DNA of 64,000 nt from Suipraeoptans intestinalis (GCF_009696485.1 NZ_VULY01000018.1:1480001-1544000), one strand, 5' to 3'. Positions 1-9,048 are shown, numbered from the stretch's first letter. Notes: generated from the letters alone by a model not told the origin. Program-made: numbers and translations.

Positions 1-62
1 GGTATTCCGCAAATGCGGTAGAGGCAGTCAAACTGGCAAAACGCCTGCTGGAAACGGCGTAG
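1..62 (+). CDS. C-terminus of a corrinoid (cobalamin-binding) protein, partial
   Basis: Only the last 19 codons are in the window, read in the frame starting at base 3 and ending at a TAG at 60-62. The tail reads YSANAVEAVKLAKRLLETA, like the last helix of small MtaC/MtbC-type corrinoid proteins, where an AVxxAKxLL helix closes the B12-binding domain. It ends 15 bp before an MtaA/UroD-type methyltransferase and a corrinoid reductive activator, which is exactly where a corrinoid protein is expected. The identification rests mainly on this context; the B12-binding DxHxxG motif lies outside the window. Confidence 0.55.
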   Translation, partial: YSANAVEAVKLAKRLLETA

Positions 63-77
63 GGCAGGTGACGGCAG

Positions 78-1151
78 ATGACGAGAAAAGAACGATTAGA
101 AAGAATCCTCAGACAAAAAGGCGTAGACAGAAACGCCTGTATCTGCCCCGGGGGTATGATGAATATGATTACCAGGGAGCTGATGGAAAAGGCGCAGGTC
201 TATTTACCACAAGCCCATACCAACGCCGGACAGATGGCGGATCTTGCAAGGGCGGTCTGTGAAAATAACTGCTTTGAAAATTATGGCGTTCCATTTTGCA
301 TGACCATAGAAGCGGAAGAAATGGGAGCAAAGGTAGATCTGGGATCGGATGTCTACGAGCCGCATGTGATCGAGTATGCCATCTCATCTGTCACGCAGTG
401 GCAGACGCTGCCACAGGTATCTCTGGAAACAGGAAGAAGCAAGGTGGTGCTGGACGCCATCCGTATTTTGAAGCGGGATAGGCGGGGGATTCCGGTGATA
501 GGGAATCTTACAGGTCCGGTCAGCACGGCAAGCTCCGTGCTGGATCCAGTGGTCTTTTACAGGGAGATCCGTAAAAAGCCGAAGGAAGCGCATGCGTATA
601 TGGACTATATCACAACGCAGTTGATCCGGTTTGGGAAAGCGCAGATCGCTGCCGGAGCAGATGTTCTTGCCATCTCCGATCCCAGCGGGACAGGGGAGAT
701 CCTGGGACCGGGCTATTTTGAAGAATATGTCGTTCGGTACATGAACCGTCTGCTGGATGGGATCAGAGATGGAAAAACGGGAACGATCGTGCATATCTGC
801 GGTCAGATGCGGTCTGTATTTTCACAGGTAGATCAGATCCAAAGCGATGCCCTAAGCTTCGATTCTATGGTTCCCATGCAGCAGGCAAAAAAACATTTGA
901 AAGATCGGGTGTTGATGGGAAATGTAAGTACCTATGCATTGGAATTCGGAACGCCGGACAGAGTAAGGACCCTGACCAGAAGCTGCATAGAAAACGGATC
1001 CAGTCTTTTGTCGCCGGCCTGCGGGATCGGTATGAAGGCGCCGCTTGAAAACATACAGGCAATTCTGGAGGAAGTCAATCGTTACTACGGAAGCAAGAAA
1101 GAAACGGAAGAATCAGAAGATTTGCTTGGAGGAAATGATGGCACAGATTAA
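78..1151 (+). CDS. UroD/MtaA-family corrinoid methyltransferase (357 aa)
   Basis: A uroporphyrinogen-decarboxylase-fold methyltransferase of the MtaA/CmuA type, a cytoplasmic zinc enzyme that moves a methyl group to or from a corrinoid protein. The zinc site of the family is visible as H239-I-C241 plus C315 in a SPACGIG motif. The usual UroD decarboxylation residues near the N-terminus are not evident, which argues against heme biosynthesis. The gene follows a corrinoid protein and overlaps the activator gene by 14 bp, so the set is co-transcribed. A host without coenzyme M would probably use tetrahydrofolate as acceptor, but the sequence does not tell donor-side from acceptor-side role. The start at 78 follows a weak GGCAGGTGACGGCAG leader. 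Confidence 0.85.
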   Translation: MTRKERLERILRQKGVDRNACICPGGMMNMITRELMEKAQVYLPQAHTNAGQMADLARAVCENNCFENYGVPFCMTIEAEEMGAKVDLGSDVYEPHVIEYAISSVTQWQTLPQVSLETGRSKVVLDAIRILKRDRRGIPVIGNLTGPVSTASSVLDPVVFYREIRKKPKEAHAYMDYITTQLIRFGKAQIAAGADVLAISDPSGTGEILGPGYFEEYVVRYMNRLLDGIRDGKTGTIVHICGQMRSVFSQVDQIQSDALSFDSMVPMQQAKKHLKDRVLMGNVSTYALEFGTPDRVRTLTRSCIENGSSLLSPACGIGMKAPLENIQAILEEVNRYYGSKKETEESEDLLGGNDGTD

Positions 1152-2742
1152 TATTCTTTCAACAGGAAAAAGGATCCATTGTGCAGAAGGGGAAAATCTG
1201 CTGGAAGTTTTGCTGCGGGAAGGCGTATTTCTGGAAAATCCCTGCGGTGGAAAAGGGATCTGCGGGAAATGCAAGGTGCAGATAAAAGGGGAAGGAGCCG
1301 GAGAATTATCCGCGACCGAAGGCCGGGCGCTGGGGGAGGAGGAAAAGCAGCAGGGGATCCGTCTTGCCTGTCTGACGGAAGTGGCGGGGGATCTGGAAGT
1401 TGTGCTGCTGCAAAGGGAAAGAAAGCACAAGGTATTGACCAAGGGATACCTTCCTGTGTTCAAACGGGAGCAGGGACAAAAAGGGTACGGGGTCGTTACG
1501 GATATTGGGACGACGACAGTAGTGTTGTCCCTGGTTCACCTTGCCACGGGAGAGGAGCTGGCCTCCGCTTCCATGATCAATGCGCAAAAACGGTACGGAC
1601 TGGATGTTCTTACCAGGATCACCTACGAGTATGAGCACGGAGAAGAAGGGATTCAGAGGCTGCAGCAGACCATTGTAAATTCACTCAACGGGATGATCGG
1701 AGAAGTCTGCGAGGAAAGTGGCGTGGAGCGGGAAGAGATCGTGGAAATGACGGTGGCGGCGAACTGCACCATGCTTCATATGCTGATGGGAGTAGATGCC
1801 AGAAGTATTGGAAGAGCTCCCTATCATCCGGTTTTTTGTAGTGCGCAGAAACGTTTTGCAAAAGAAGTGGGGCTTAGGATGGGAAAAGATACGGTATTAT
1901 ATCTTCTGCCCTCCGTTTCGGCTTATGTAGGGGCGGACATTGTGGCGGGCGCATATGTTTGCGGACTGCAAAAAGAAACCAGAAAAGTGCTTTTTATAGA
2001 TATCGGGACCAATGGGGAAATGGTGCTGGCGAAGGATGGAAAGCTATGGTGCTGCTCCTGCGCGGCAGGTCCGGCTTTGGAAGGGATGAATATCAGCGCC
2101 GGAATGCGGGCGGCAGAGGGAGCCATTGAAGCTGTTACCATTACAGAAGCAGGAGTTTTGCTTCAGACGATTGAGGACCAGACACCGGCAGGGATCTGTG
2201 GGAGCGGAATTCTGTCAGTAATGAAAGAGCTTCTGGAGCATCGGCTGGTAAAACGTTCCGGAGTATTTATTAAAAAAGAGAGTCTGGAGGAAGGGGACTA
2301 TCGGTATCCCATGATACGAAATTGCGGGAAAAAGAGAGAATTTGTACTGGATGAATCGCAGAATATCGTAGTGACCCAGGGGGATATCAGGCAGATCCAG
2401 CTGGCGAAGGGAGCGATCCTGTCGGGAGTAAAGGCGCTGCTTCAGGCAGCGAAAATAGAAGTAGAGCAGTTGGATCAGGTAATGATAGCCGGCCAGTTTG
2501 GAGCACATCTTCCCAGAGAGTCACTGACAGGCACCGGAATATTGCCCAAAGAGGTGGAAAACAAGCTGATGTATGTAGGGAATTCTTCCAAAACGGGAGC
2601 TTATATGGCGCTGCTTTCAAAAAAAGCAAAGAAGGAAATGGAAGAGCTGGCAGAAAGGATCGAGTATATCGAGCTGGCAGAAACGGTAAATTATGAACGG
2701 CTGTTTGCTGAGTGCATGGAGTTTCCAGAGGTGAGAGTATGA
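1138..2742 (+). CDS. RACo-like corrinoid activation protein: 2Fe-2S ferredoxin plus ASKHA ATPase domain (534 aa)
   Basis: Reductive activator of corrinoid proteins: uses ATP and an iron-sulfur centre to return inactive Co(II) corrinoid to Co(I). Residues 1-90 form a plant-type 2Fe-2S domain with C36, C42, C45 and C78. The rest is a DUF4445/ASKHA fold with phosphate loops DIGTTT near residue 126 and DIGTNGEM near 280, and AGQFGAHLP near the C-terminus. The longer reading frame upstream is not the gene: a GGAGG at 1128-1132 sits five bases before the ATG at 1138, inside the end of the previous gene. ATG at 1135 is possible but too close to the ribosome site. It ends in an ATGA overlap with the next methyltransferase, so the four proteins are probably made together. 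Confidence 0.9.
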   Translation: MAQINILSTGKRIHCAEGENLLEVLLREGVFLENPCGGKGICGKCKVQIKGEGAGELSATEGRALGEEEKQQGIRLACLTEVAGDLEVVLLQRERKHKVLTKGYLPVFKREQGQKGYGVVTDIGTTTVVLSLVHLATGEELASASMINAQKRYGLDVLTRITYEYEHGEEGIQRLQQTIVNSLNGMIGEVCEESGVEREEIVEMTVAANCTMLHMLMGVDARSIGRAPYHPVFCSAQKRFAKEVGLRMGKDTVLYLLPSVSAYVGADIVAGAYVCGLQKETRKVLFIDIGTNGEMVLAKDGKLWCCSCAAGPALEGMNISAGMRAAEGAIEAVTITEAGVLLQTIEDQTPAGICGSGILSVMKELLEHRLVKRSGVFIKKESLEEGDYRYPMIRNCGKKREFVLDESQNIVVTQGDIRQIQLAKGAILSGVKALLQAAKIEVEQLDQVMIAGQFGAHLPRESLTGTGILPKEVENKLMYVGNSSKTGAYMALLSKKAKKEMEELAERIEYIELAETVNYERLFAECMEFPEVRV

Positions 2743-3857
2743 CATATGAAGAACTGAAAAGAGAAATGGCAAGGCAGAAAGAGGAAATGACGGCAAAGGA
2801 GCGGATGGAGGCGTATAACCGGGGAGAGGAAGTGGACTATCAGCCCTATACTCTCCAGGCGTCTGATCCGGCGATGGCGGATATTTTTGGATTTACGACG
2901 ACACAATTTGGAACGGATTTTGAAGTGAAAAGTGAAGTGATCCGACGAAAAAAGGAAGAATTTGGACTGGACAGCTTTAACGTGGGATTGGGGTTAAAGA
3001 CCATAGGAGGGGCGCTGGGGTCTGTACTGAAGGCGCCGGAACATGGGATTGATTATGTGGAACATCACATCCTGCAGGACTATAAGGAGTTTGACCGGCT
3101 GGAGCTGACGGATCCCTATACCAATCCGATACTTTCCAGGATCCTGGAAAGTGCAAAGCGATTAAAAGACCGATTTCCGGATATCAGCATGACGACCAGC
3201 GTGGCAGGGCCGCTTTCTACTGCTATTGCGGTAAGACCGGTGGATCTGGTATTAAAAGATACCATAAAGCGCCCGGAAATGCTGCACAAATTGCTGGATC
3301 TGGTAGTGGACTGTTCTCTGAAATGGTTTGAAGCCTTTCATAACGAATTTGGGGCGGTAGGAACCAATTTCTCCGATCCGGTCACCTGTATGGACGTCAT
3401 CAGCAAAAAGCAGTTTGATATCTTTTCCCTTCCCTATATGAAAAAGCTGATTGATGGAACCAATGCGATCATGGGGAGTCGCCCGGGAGCACATATTTGC
3501 GGCAAAACGAGTCCGATCTGGTCAGACCTGGCGGATGCGGGGTTGTTTTCTTTCAGTATAGACAATTGTGAAGATCTGGAAACGGCAAAGCAGATGGTAG
3601 GAGATCGGATGCGGATCGCCGGAAATGTGCCGCCGGTAGATGTGATGCGGGAGGGCAGCATAGATGATGTGATTGCCTCCTGCATCGAATGTATGAAAAA
3701 ATGTGGGGATAATCCGGCCGGGTACATCCTGAATACCGGATGTCAACTGCCCATCGGAACGCCAAAGGCGAATGTGGAAGCCTTTATCTATGCAGCAAGA
3801 AAATATGGGAGAGGTGCAAGAATGGGCAGACTTCCGAAGGGGCTGGAGGATGCGTAG
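2739..3857 (+). CDS. Second UroD/MtaA-family methyltransferase (372 aa)
   Basis: A second uroporphyrinogen-decarboxylase-like methyltransferase, only distantly similar to the one at 78. Zinc ligands of the family are present: H252-I-C254 and C335 in NTGCQLP. The N-terminal stretch MTAKERMEAYNRGEEVD is the entry helix shared by this group. The start chosen is the ATG at 2739, which overlaps the activator's stop codon (ATGA) behind GAGGTGAG; the ATG at 2712 has no ribosome site. Two methyltransferases with one corrinoid protein fit a two-half-reaction demethylase: one takes methyl from a methoxy- or methylamine-type substrate, the other passes it on. Which is which, and the substrate, cannot be read from sequence. 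Confidence 0.85.
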   Translation: MTYEELKREMARQKEEMTAKERMEAYNRGEEVDYQPYTLQASDPAMADIFGFTTTQFGTDFEVKSEVIRRKKEEFGLDSFNVGLGLKTIGGALGSVLKAPEHGIDYVEHHILQDYKEFDRLELTDPYTNPILSRILESAKRLKDRFPDISMTTSVAGPLSTAIAVRPVDLVLKDTIKRPEMLHKLLDLVVDCSLKWFEAFHNEFGAVGTNFSDPVTCMDVISKKQFDIFSLPYMKKLIDGTNAIMGSRPGAHICGKTSPIWSDLADAGLFSFSIDNCEDLETAKQMVGDRMRIAGNVPPVDVMREGSIDDVIASCIECMKKCGDNPAGYILNTGCQLPIGTPKANVEAFIYAARKYGRGARMGRLPKGLEDA

Positions 3858-3942
3858 AACAAAAATGCAAGGGGAGAAAAGAAAACGGGTAAAGCCGCTT
3901 TCGGAAGAAAGAAAAACTGGATCCTACGGAAACTGTCCGGGT

Positions 3943-4608
3943 TTAGTCGGGATCTGTCAGCAGTTCAAAGTAATTTTTTCGGAAATCAATGAGATGCTCC
4001 TGCTTCATTTTGCTTAGTTCCTTTGAAAGAGCGGTGCGGTCTACATTTAGATAGTCGGCCAGCTGCTGACGGTCAAAGGGGATGGTAAAGCAATTTTTAT
4101 GTGTCTTAAGAGATGTGGTATGCAGGTATGCCAGCACACGCCCGCGGATGGTTTTGGGCGCCGTGTGAAAACTGCGCTGGGACAAAAGCAGATTTTTCTG
4201 GAAAGATAGAGACAGCAGGCTGGACAAAAATTTAAAGGCCCAGGAAGTGTTGATGGTCTGCAGCTCTTTTAAGGTACGGACAGTCAGGAACAGGATGCGG
4301 GCAGGTCTGTCTGCAGATACATCCACCAGCAGAACCTCAGAGGGGAGGAGGGCGTAGGTTTCCGCAAAAAACTGCCCTTCCCTGACCTGGCTTAGGATGG
4401 TCCGGCTGCCCCAGACGTCATTGATCTCTATGGTAACGCTTCCGGAAAGAACAAGCCCCAGCTTTTCCGTGCTGTCACCGGCATGAAAGATCAATTCTCC
4501 TTTCTGGAATTCTTTTTCCTGCGCGTTCAAAGAAGACAGGCAGGAGTGGATTTCCTCGAGAGTCATGTCCTGAAAAAGCAGCGTGTTTTGTAAAAAATGA
4601 ATGTCCAA
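3943..4608 (-). CDS. Crp/Fnr-family transcriptional regulator (221 aa)
   Basis: N-terminal cyclic-nucleotide-binding-type beta barrel (about 10-125, with the GELIFHAGD turn), dimer helix, and a C-terminal winged helix (about 150-215) with FDRQQLADYLNVDRTALSKEL as helix-turn-helix. No N-terminal cysteine cluster is visible, so it is not a classic Fnr iron-sulfur sensor. The start is TTG at 4608, five bases after a strong AAAGGAGG; no better ATG exists. It is separated from glgD by a terminator and so is probably its own unit. It converges on the corrinoid methyltransferase operon and may regulate it, but no operator was found to prove that. Confidence 0.85.
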   Translation of the reverse strand: MDIHFLQNTLLFQDMTLEEIHSCLSSLNAQEKEFQKGELIFHAGDSTEKLGLVLSGSVTIEINDVWGSRTILSQVREGQFFAETYALLPSEVLLVDVSADRPARILFLTVRTLKELQTINTSWAFKFLSSLLSLSFQKNLLLSQRSFHTAPKTIRGRVLAYLHTTSLKTHKNCFTIPFDRQQLADYLNVDRTALSKELSKMKQEHLIDFRKNYFELLTDPD

Positions 4609-4629
4609 GAAAGCCTCCTTTCAAAAGGG

Positions 4630-4665
4630 AAGGCTGTGGGCAGAGGATCGCCTGGCCACAGCCTT
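4630..4665 (-). terminator. Rho-independent terminator of glgCD
   Basis: Ten-base perfect stem AAGGCTGTGG / CCACAGCCTT around a 16-base loop; read on the minus strand it is followed by CCCTTTT. It lies 13 bp after glgD and just before the ribosome site of the Crp/Fnr gene. Confidence 0.7.
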
Positions 4666-4678
4666 TTACATGAAGGGT

Positions 4679-5794
4679 CTACAAAATATCTTCCCGCCTT
4701 ACATATCCGGGGGATTGAGGAGAGGCAATGATCTCCTTTGCGTGGAGAACGCGGGCGTGTTTGTCCACCACCTGCGCTTCAATGTGGACACCTTCTCCCA
4801 CTACAGAGTCAGGCAGGAGGATGCAGTCTTTTACGATGGCACCCTTTTTAATGACGCAGCCACGCCCGATCACAGAGTGTTCGATGGAACCTTCGATCAG
4901 GCAACCGTTAGAAACAACGGAGTTTCTGACACTGGCCGTGTCGAAATACTGGGTGGGACAGGAGTCGTTGGTCTTGGTATAGATAGGCCAGTCCTCGTCA
5001 AACAGGCTGTCGGCCACCTTTGAGTCGATCAGGGAAAGGTTGGCGTCATAGTAGCTCTTGAAGTCAGAAACGGCGGCAAAGTATCCCCGATGGGAAATGC
5101 CTCGAATATCCATTTCCTCGCAGGCCTTATTTACAATATCCAGCAGGGAATACATGGAGGAGATCTTTTTTGCACGATAGACCAGATCTATGAAAAGCTC
5201 TTTTTTCATGACATAGGTATCCATGAAGATGTTTCGGTTTTTGGCGCTGCCCCGATTCTGTTCGATGGAGAGAACTCCTTTTTGGCGGTTCAGATTCAGG
5301 AAGTTGCAGTTCAAAAAACTTTCCTTTGCATTATCAACCGAGTGATAGAGCAGGGTGATGTCTGCACCGGAAGCGATATGAGCCTGCAGCAAAGAATCAT
5401 AATCCATGGCATAGATCATATTGTTGGGGGCGATGACTACATAAGGGTAATGCACACTTTCAATACAGTCCATGTTTTCCAGATAAGCGGAGATGTCATT
5501 GTTGTAAATATCATTGTCCATGCCGGACTCAGAAAACAGCAGATGAAGCTTTCCGCGTTTGGAGTTGATGTTGTAATGGCGGCCGGTACCCAGGTGTTCG
5601 GCCAGGGAACGAGGCTTGCGCTGCACATATACCTGAATGTGATCGATACCGCTGTTGCTCATATTGGAGATGGGAAAGTCAATAATACGATAACGTCCCA
5701 GGAAAGAAAAGGCGCCGATGGGGCGATAGCTTTGCAGCCCTTTTACCTGGATCTGGGTGTTGGAAAAATTAACGATTCCAAATGCTTTTGACAT
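4679..5794 (-). CDS. glgD: Glucose-1-phosphate adenylyltransferase, GlgD subunit (371 aa)
   Basis: Non-catalytic or regulatory subunit of ADP-glucose pyrophosphorylase, partner of GlgC in glycogen synthesis. It keeps the nucleotidyltransferase fold landmarks GRYRIIDFPISNMSNSGI (about 30-48) and a left-handed beta-helix C-terminus with hexapeptide-like turns (about 285-355), but the N-terminal GGRGSRL catalytic loop of GlgC is replaced by FSNTQIQVKGLQ. That loss defines GlgD in low-GC Gram-positives, where the GlgC/GlgD heterotetramer is the active form. Its ATG lies one base after the glgC stop, and its ribosome site is inside the end of glgC, so translation is coupled. Confidence 0.95.
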   Translation of the reverse strand: MSKAFGIVNFSNTQIQVKGLQSYRPIGAFSFLGRYRIIDFPISNMSNSGIDHIQVYVQRKPRSLAEHLGTGRHYNINSKRGKLHLLFSESGMDNDIYNNDISAYLENMDCIESVHYPYVVIAPNNMIYAMDYDSLLQAHIASGADITLLYHSVDNAKESFLNCNFLNLNRQKGVLSIEQNRGSAKNRNIFMDTYVMKKELFIDLVYRAKKISSMYSLLDIVNKACEEMDIRGISHRGYFAAVSDFKSYYDANLSLIDSKVADSLFDEDWPIYTKTNDSCPTQYFDTASVRNSVVSNGCLIEGSIEHSVIGRGCVIKKGAIVKDCILLPDSVVGEGVHIEAQVVDKHARVLHAKEIIASPQSPGYVRREDIL

Positions 5795-5795
5795 A

Positions 5796-6941
5796 TTATT
5801 CTACCCCCTTTACTTTTTTTGCGATCAGCTGGATGTTTTCGCTGTCAGGGCTTCCTACCTGGGCAGACCTGCCGATGGTGACTCCGTCTGCCACCAGAGC
5901 ACGACATACGACGGCGCCCTCTTCTACCACAACGTCAGGCATCAGGACACTGTCGATCACTTTTGCGCCGGCATGGACCTTTGCACCGGTAAACAGGACA
6001 GAATGCTCTACATCTCCGTCAATGGAACATCCCTGTGTGATAAACGCACCTTTGATATTGGCGTCAGGTCCGATGTAATGCGGCAGGGTAGAGCGGTCTT
6101 CCGTATAGATCTTCCAGGTGGGATCGTTGAGATCCAGTTCGTTGTTTTTGTTTAAAAGGTCCATGTTGGCTTCCCACAGAGAATCGATAGTCCCCACATC
6201 TTTCCAGTATCCCTTGAATTTGTATGCGTGGAGATGCTTGCCATCGGAAAGCAGCTGCGGGATAATGTCTTTTCCGAAGTCATGACTGGAGGCGCTGTCC
6301 TTCATGTCGGCGATCAAAAGCCTGCGCAGGGACTTCCAGTTAAAGATATAGATCCCCATGGATGCCAGGTTGCTCTTGGGTGTTTCCGGTTTTTCTTCAA
6401 ATTCTAAAATACGGCCGGAGTCGTCTGTATTCATGATCCCGAAACGGCTGGCCTCTTTTAGAGGAACCTGGAGAACGGCGATGGTGGCGTCCGCATCATT
6501 GGCTTTGTGCTCTGCCAGCATCTTGGCGTAGTTCATTTTGTAAATGTGATCCCCTGAAAGGATCAGTACATATTCAGGGGAATAGGTATCAATGAAATCG
6601 ATGTTCTGGGAAATGGCGTCTGCCGTACCGCGATAGACATCCAGCCCTGCATCTGCTTTTTCACGAGGAGGGAGGACGTACACGCCGCTGTCACGGGCGT
6701 CCAATCCCCAGCGCCTGCCGGCAGCCACATAGCTGTTTAAGAGGATGGATTCATACTGGGTTAAAACGCCGACAACATCAATGCCGCTGTTGGCACAGTT
6801 ACTGAGCGGGAAATCTACGATCCGGTATTTTCCGCCGTAGGAAACGGCGGGTTTGGCAACTTTGTTGGTCAAATCATGCAGACGAGAACCACGGCCACCC
6901 GCAAGAATCATCGCCAGCATATTGTTGTGTTTCATCGTCAT
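5796..6941 (-). CDS. glgC: Glucose-1-phosphate adenylyltransferase, catalytic subunit GlgC (381 aa)
   Basis: Makes ADP-glucose from ATP and glucose 1-phosphate, the committed step of bacterial glycogen synthesis. The catalytic loop [12 protein letters not shown] and the substrate motif [15 protein letters not shown] lie within the first 45 residues; the C-terminal beta-helix with the allosteric site follows after residue 290. The start at 6941 (MTMKHNN) is seven bases behind GCGAGG; the frame remains open 14 codons further upstream but without a ribosome site. First gene of a two-gene operon with glgD; branching enzyme and synthase are not in the window. Confidence 0.95.
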   Translation of the reverse strand: MTMKHNNMLAMILAGGRGSRLHDLTNKVAKPAVSYGGKYRIVDFPLSNCANSGIDVVGVLTQYESILLNSYVAAGRRWGLDARDSGVYVLPPREKADAGLDVYRGTADAISQNIDFIDTYSPEYVLILSGDHIYKMNYAKMLAEHKANDADATIAVLQVPLKEASRFGIMNTDDSGRILEFEEKPETPKSNLASMGIYIFNWKSLRRLLIADMKDSASSHDFGKDIIPQLLSDGKHLHAYKFKGYWKDVGTIDSLWEANMDLLNKNNELDLNDPTWKIYTEDRSTLPHYIGPDANIKGAFITQGCSIDGDVEHSVLFTGAKVHAGAKVIDSVLMPDVVVEEGAVVCRALVADGVTIGRSAQVGSPDSENIQLIAKKVKGVE

Positions 6942-7024
6942 AACAAATCCTCGCTTTCTTCGTGTTGTGAAAGGTTGATGCAACGAATCCTTTTTGTAGA
7001 TAATCGTATATGATATTACAACAT

Positions 7025-7053
7025 ATTATACCCTTTTTTTTGAAAAATATCCA
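7025..7053 (-). promoter_or_regulatory. Candidate sigma-A promoter of glgCD
   Basis: On the minus strand a perfect -10 TATAAT (7025-7030) lies 17 bases after TGGATA (7048-7053), a four-of-six -35. It sits about 85 bases upstream of the glgC start. Confidence 0.5.
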
Positions 7054-7130
7054 CTATTTTCAGATGGAATACGATGATATTACCGAACATATCAGATTAG
7101 TATGAAATTTAATTTTAAGGAGGAGATCCC

Positions 7131-7280
7131 ATGTACGAAAAAGACAAGATGACTTCTAATGAGAGAATGGAGGCTTTTGCGTCAGGCAGAGAATTTGACC
7201 GGACACCGGCCATGCCATTTCTGGATTCTGTTACATGCAAATTTGCAGGAATGACACATAGGGAAAAAGAACACTTTTGA
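7131..7280 (+). pseudogene. Truncated UroD/MtaA-type methyltransferase remnant (49 codons)
   Basis: A strong AAGGAGGAGATCCC leader and ATG open a 49-codon frame whose residues 7-45 (MTSNERMEAFASGREFDRTP and onward to a cysteine-bearing FAGMTHRE) match the N-terminus of UroD/MtaA methyltransferases; compare MTAKERMEAYNRGEEVD in the gene at 2739. The frame then stops after KEHF, and a terminator hairpin follows seven bases later. The zinc-binding and catalytic parts are missing, so this is almost certainly an internal-deletion remnant that kept its start signal and its terminator. A short functional peptide is a remote alternative. Confidence 0.65.
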
Positions 7281-7286
7281 AGGAAT

Positions 7287-7323
7287 AGAGGGGAGGAATC
7301 TACGCAGATTTTCTCCTCTTTTT
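7287..7323 (+). terminator. Terminator after the methyltransferase remnant
   Basis: AGAGGGGAGGAATCT pairs imperfectly with AGATTTTCTCCTCT and is followed by TTTTTG. Placed right behind the remnant's stop codon. The stretch from here to the araD start (about 200 bases) is AT-rich and shows no further gene. Confidence 0.6.
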
Positions 7324-7527
7324 GTAAGATTCGCAGGAGATCCTGTGAAAAAGAGATTTTTACGGCAAATAGAAGAGAAAAGCCGATAAGAAAATAGTTC
7401 ACAAAAAGAGAAGGAGAATCTTGTGAAATCCCACTATTGAGAAGTGGATGGAAATTATATATATTACAAATATTAAGGCTGTGGGAAGGAATTATGAGAC
7501 ATCTGCGGTGGGAAGGAGCGAGAAATT

Positions 7528-8223
7528 ATGTTGGAAGAATTAAAGCAAAGGGTATATGAGGCAAATATGCTGCTGCCCAGACACGGATTGGTGACGTTTA
7601 CCTGGGGAAACGCCAGCGAGGTGGACAGGGAAAGTGGCCTGCTGGTGATCAAGCCCAGCGGAGTGGAGTATGAGAGGCTGACGCCGGAGGATATGGTGGT
7701 GGTCGATCTGAAGGGAAAAAAGGTGGAAGGTAAATACAATCCTTCTTCGGACACGGCGACACACGTGGTTTTATACAATCGATTCCCGGAGATCGGAGGG
7801 ATCGTACACACCCATTCTTCGTGGGCAACCAGTTGGGCACAGGCGGGAAGAGATATTCCCTGTTATGGAACAACTCATGCGGATTACCTGTACGGGGATG
7901 TTCCCTGTGTGCGAAATCTTACGAAAGACGAGATTGAAGAGGATTATGAGGGAAATACAGGCGTTCTGATCGCCAACGAATTTGCAGTCAGAGAGAAGGA
8001 TTATATTGCGACCCCAGCGGTGTTGTGCAAAAATCATGGGCCATTCACCTGGGGAAAAAATGCAATGGAGGCCACGCACAACGCAGTCGTGCTGGAAGAA
8101 GTGGCGAAAATGGCGGCGAGGTGCGAAATGTTGAATCCCAGAAATGAAAGAGCTCCGCAAACCTTACAGGATAAGCATTATTACAGAAAACATGGGGCGA
8201 ATGCTACCTATGGACAGAAGTAG
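7528..8223 (+). CDS. araD: L-ribulose-5-phosphate 4-epimerase (231 aa)
   Basis: Class II aldolase-fold, zinc-dependent epimerase that turns L-ribulose 5-phosphate into D-xylulose 5-phosphate by retro-aldol cleavage. The metal and catalytic pattern of AraD is complete: D75, H94-T-H96, and H170 in KNHGPFTWG, with GNAS (27-30) binding phosphate. Length equals the E. coli enzyme. The start has GGAGCGAGAAATT before ATG. No araA or araB is next to it; instead a HAD phosphatase follows after 9 bp, so the physiological substrate may be another pentulose phosphate (UlaF/SgbE-like enzymes share this family). Confidence 0.9.
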   Translation: MLEELKQRVYEANMLLPRHGLVTFTWGNASEVDRESGLLVIKPSGVEYERLTPEDMVVVDLKGKKVEGKYNPSSDTATHVVLYNRFPEIGGIVHTHSSWATSWAQAGRDIPCYGTTHADYLYGDVPCVRNLTKDEIEEDYEGNTGVLIANEFAVREKDYIATPAVLCKNHGPFTWGKNAMEATHNAVVLEEVAKMAARCEMLNPRNERAPQTLQDKHYYRKHGANATYGQK

Positions 8224-8232
8224 GAGCAGGAA

Positions 8233-8889
8233 ATGAAAAGAGAAGCATTAAAATTAGTCGTTTTTGACATGGATGGAGTGATTTTAGACAGCGAGCCATT
8301 GCATGAAGGAGCCAGGCGGAGCATGTTCAGAGAGCTGGGAGTGAAGGAGGACGAAAGTCTGCCCAATCCGGTGGGAACATCTGCCAGTGCGTTTTGGGGC
8401 GAAGTCATCCGACGAAATGGAATCAAAGGATTTGATGGAGATATGCTGGAAAAAAAGCAGTATGACTGGGTAATCCAGAAAATTATCCATAACAGGCTTT
8501 CGGCAACAGAGGGGTTGCTGGATGTGATAAAAGGACTAAAACGAGAGGGAATACCAATCGCTCTGGCCTCTTCTTCCAGCAGGGATCTGGTAAATGAAGT
8601 GCTGAAATATCTGGCAATAGAAGAGTTTTTTGATATTACCATCACAGGGGATGAGGTGAAAAACAGAAAACCAGATCCGGAAATTTACCTGAAAGTGTTG
8701 GAGAAGGCGGGCGTGTGTGCAGAAAATACCATTGCGGTGGAGGATACTGTTTCGGGAGTCGGGGCGGCAACGGCAGCGGGAATCTATTGTTTTGGATATA
8801 GGAATGCAACCTCCGGAGCGCAGGATCTGTCAAAGGCGGACAGGATCATTGAAAGAATGGAAGAAATTACAGAATGGCTAAAAATATAG
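8233..8889 (+). CDS. HAD-superfamily phosphatase or phosphoglucomutase-like protein (218 aa)
   Basis: Haloacid-dehalogenase subfamily I hydrolase. Motif I FDMDGVILDS (D12 nucleophile, D14 acid/base), motif II LASSSS near 113, motif III lysine in KNRKPDP near 149, and motif IV VEDTVSG near 170. A helical cap lies between motifs I and II, as in beta-phosphoglucomutases and sugar-phosphate phosphatases. It follows araD by 9 bp behind AGGAGCAGGAA and is probably co-transcribed. Substrate unknown; a sugar phosphate related to the AraD reaction is a fair inference. Confidence 0.85.
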   Translation: MKREALKLVVFDMDGVILDSEPLHEGARRSMFRELGVKEDESLPNPVGTSASAFWGEVIRRNGIKGFDGDMLEKKQYDWVIQKIIHNRLSATEGLLDVIKGLKREGIPIALASSSSRDLVNEVLKYLAIEEFFDITITGDEVKNRKPDPEIYLKVLEKAGVCAENTIAVEDTVSGVGAATAAGIYCFGYRNATSGAQDLSKADRIIERMEEITEWLKI

Positions 8890-9048
8890 ATATTTCCGAT
8901 TAGACAAGAGAGAGCAGATAGAATAACATGAAAAGGACAGTTTTGATATCTGAAAGCGGTAGGCTGATAGCATGGGGAAAGAGCGATGTCATGCCGGCAA
9001 GAAGCATTGACCGGATCAAATATTTGACAGAAGGGCAGGAAAATCTAT

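Noticed and set aside
5090-5791. 233-codon plus-strand frame opposite glgD
   Set aside because: glgD motifs and coupling to glgC fix the minus strand as coding.
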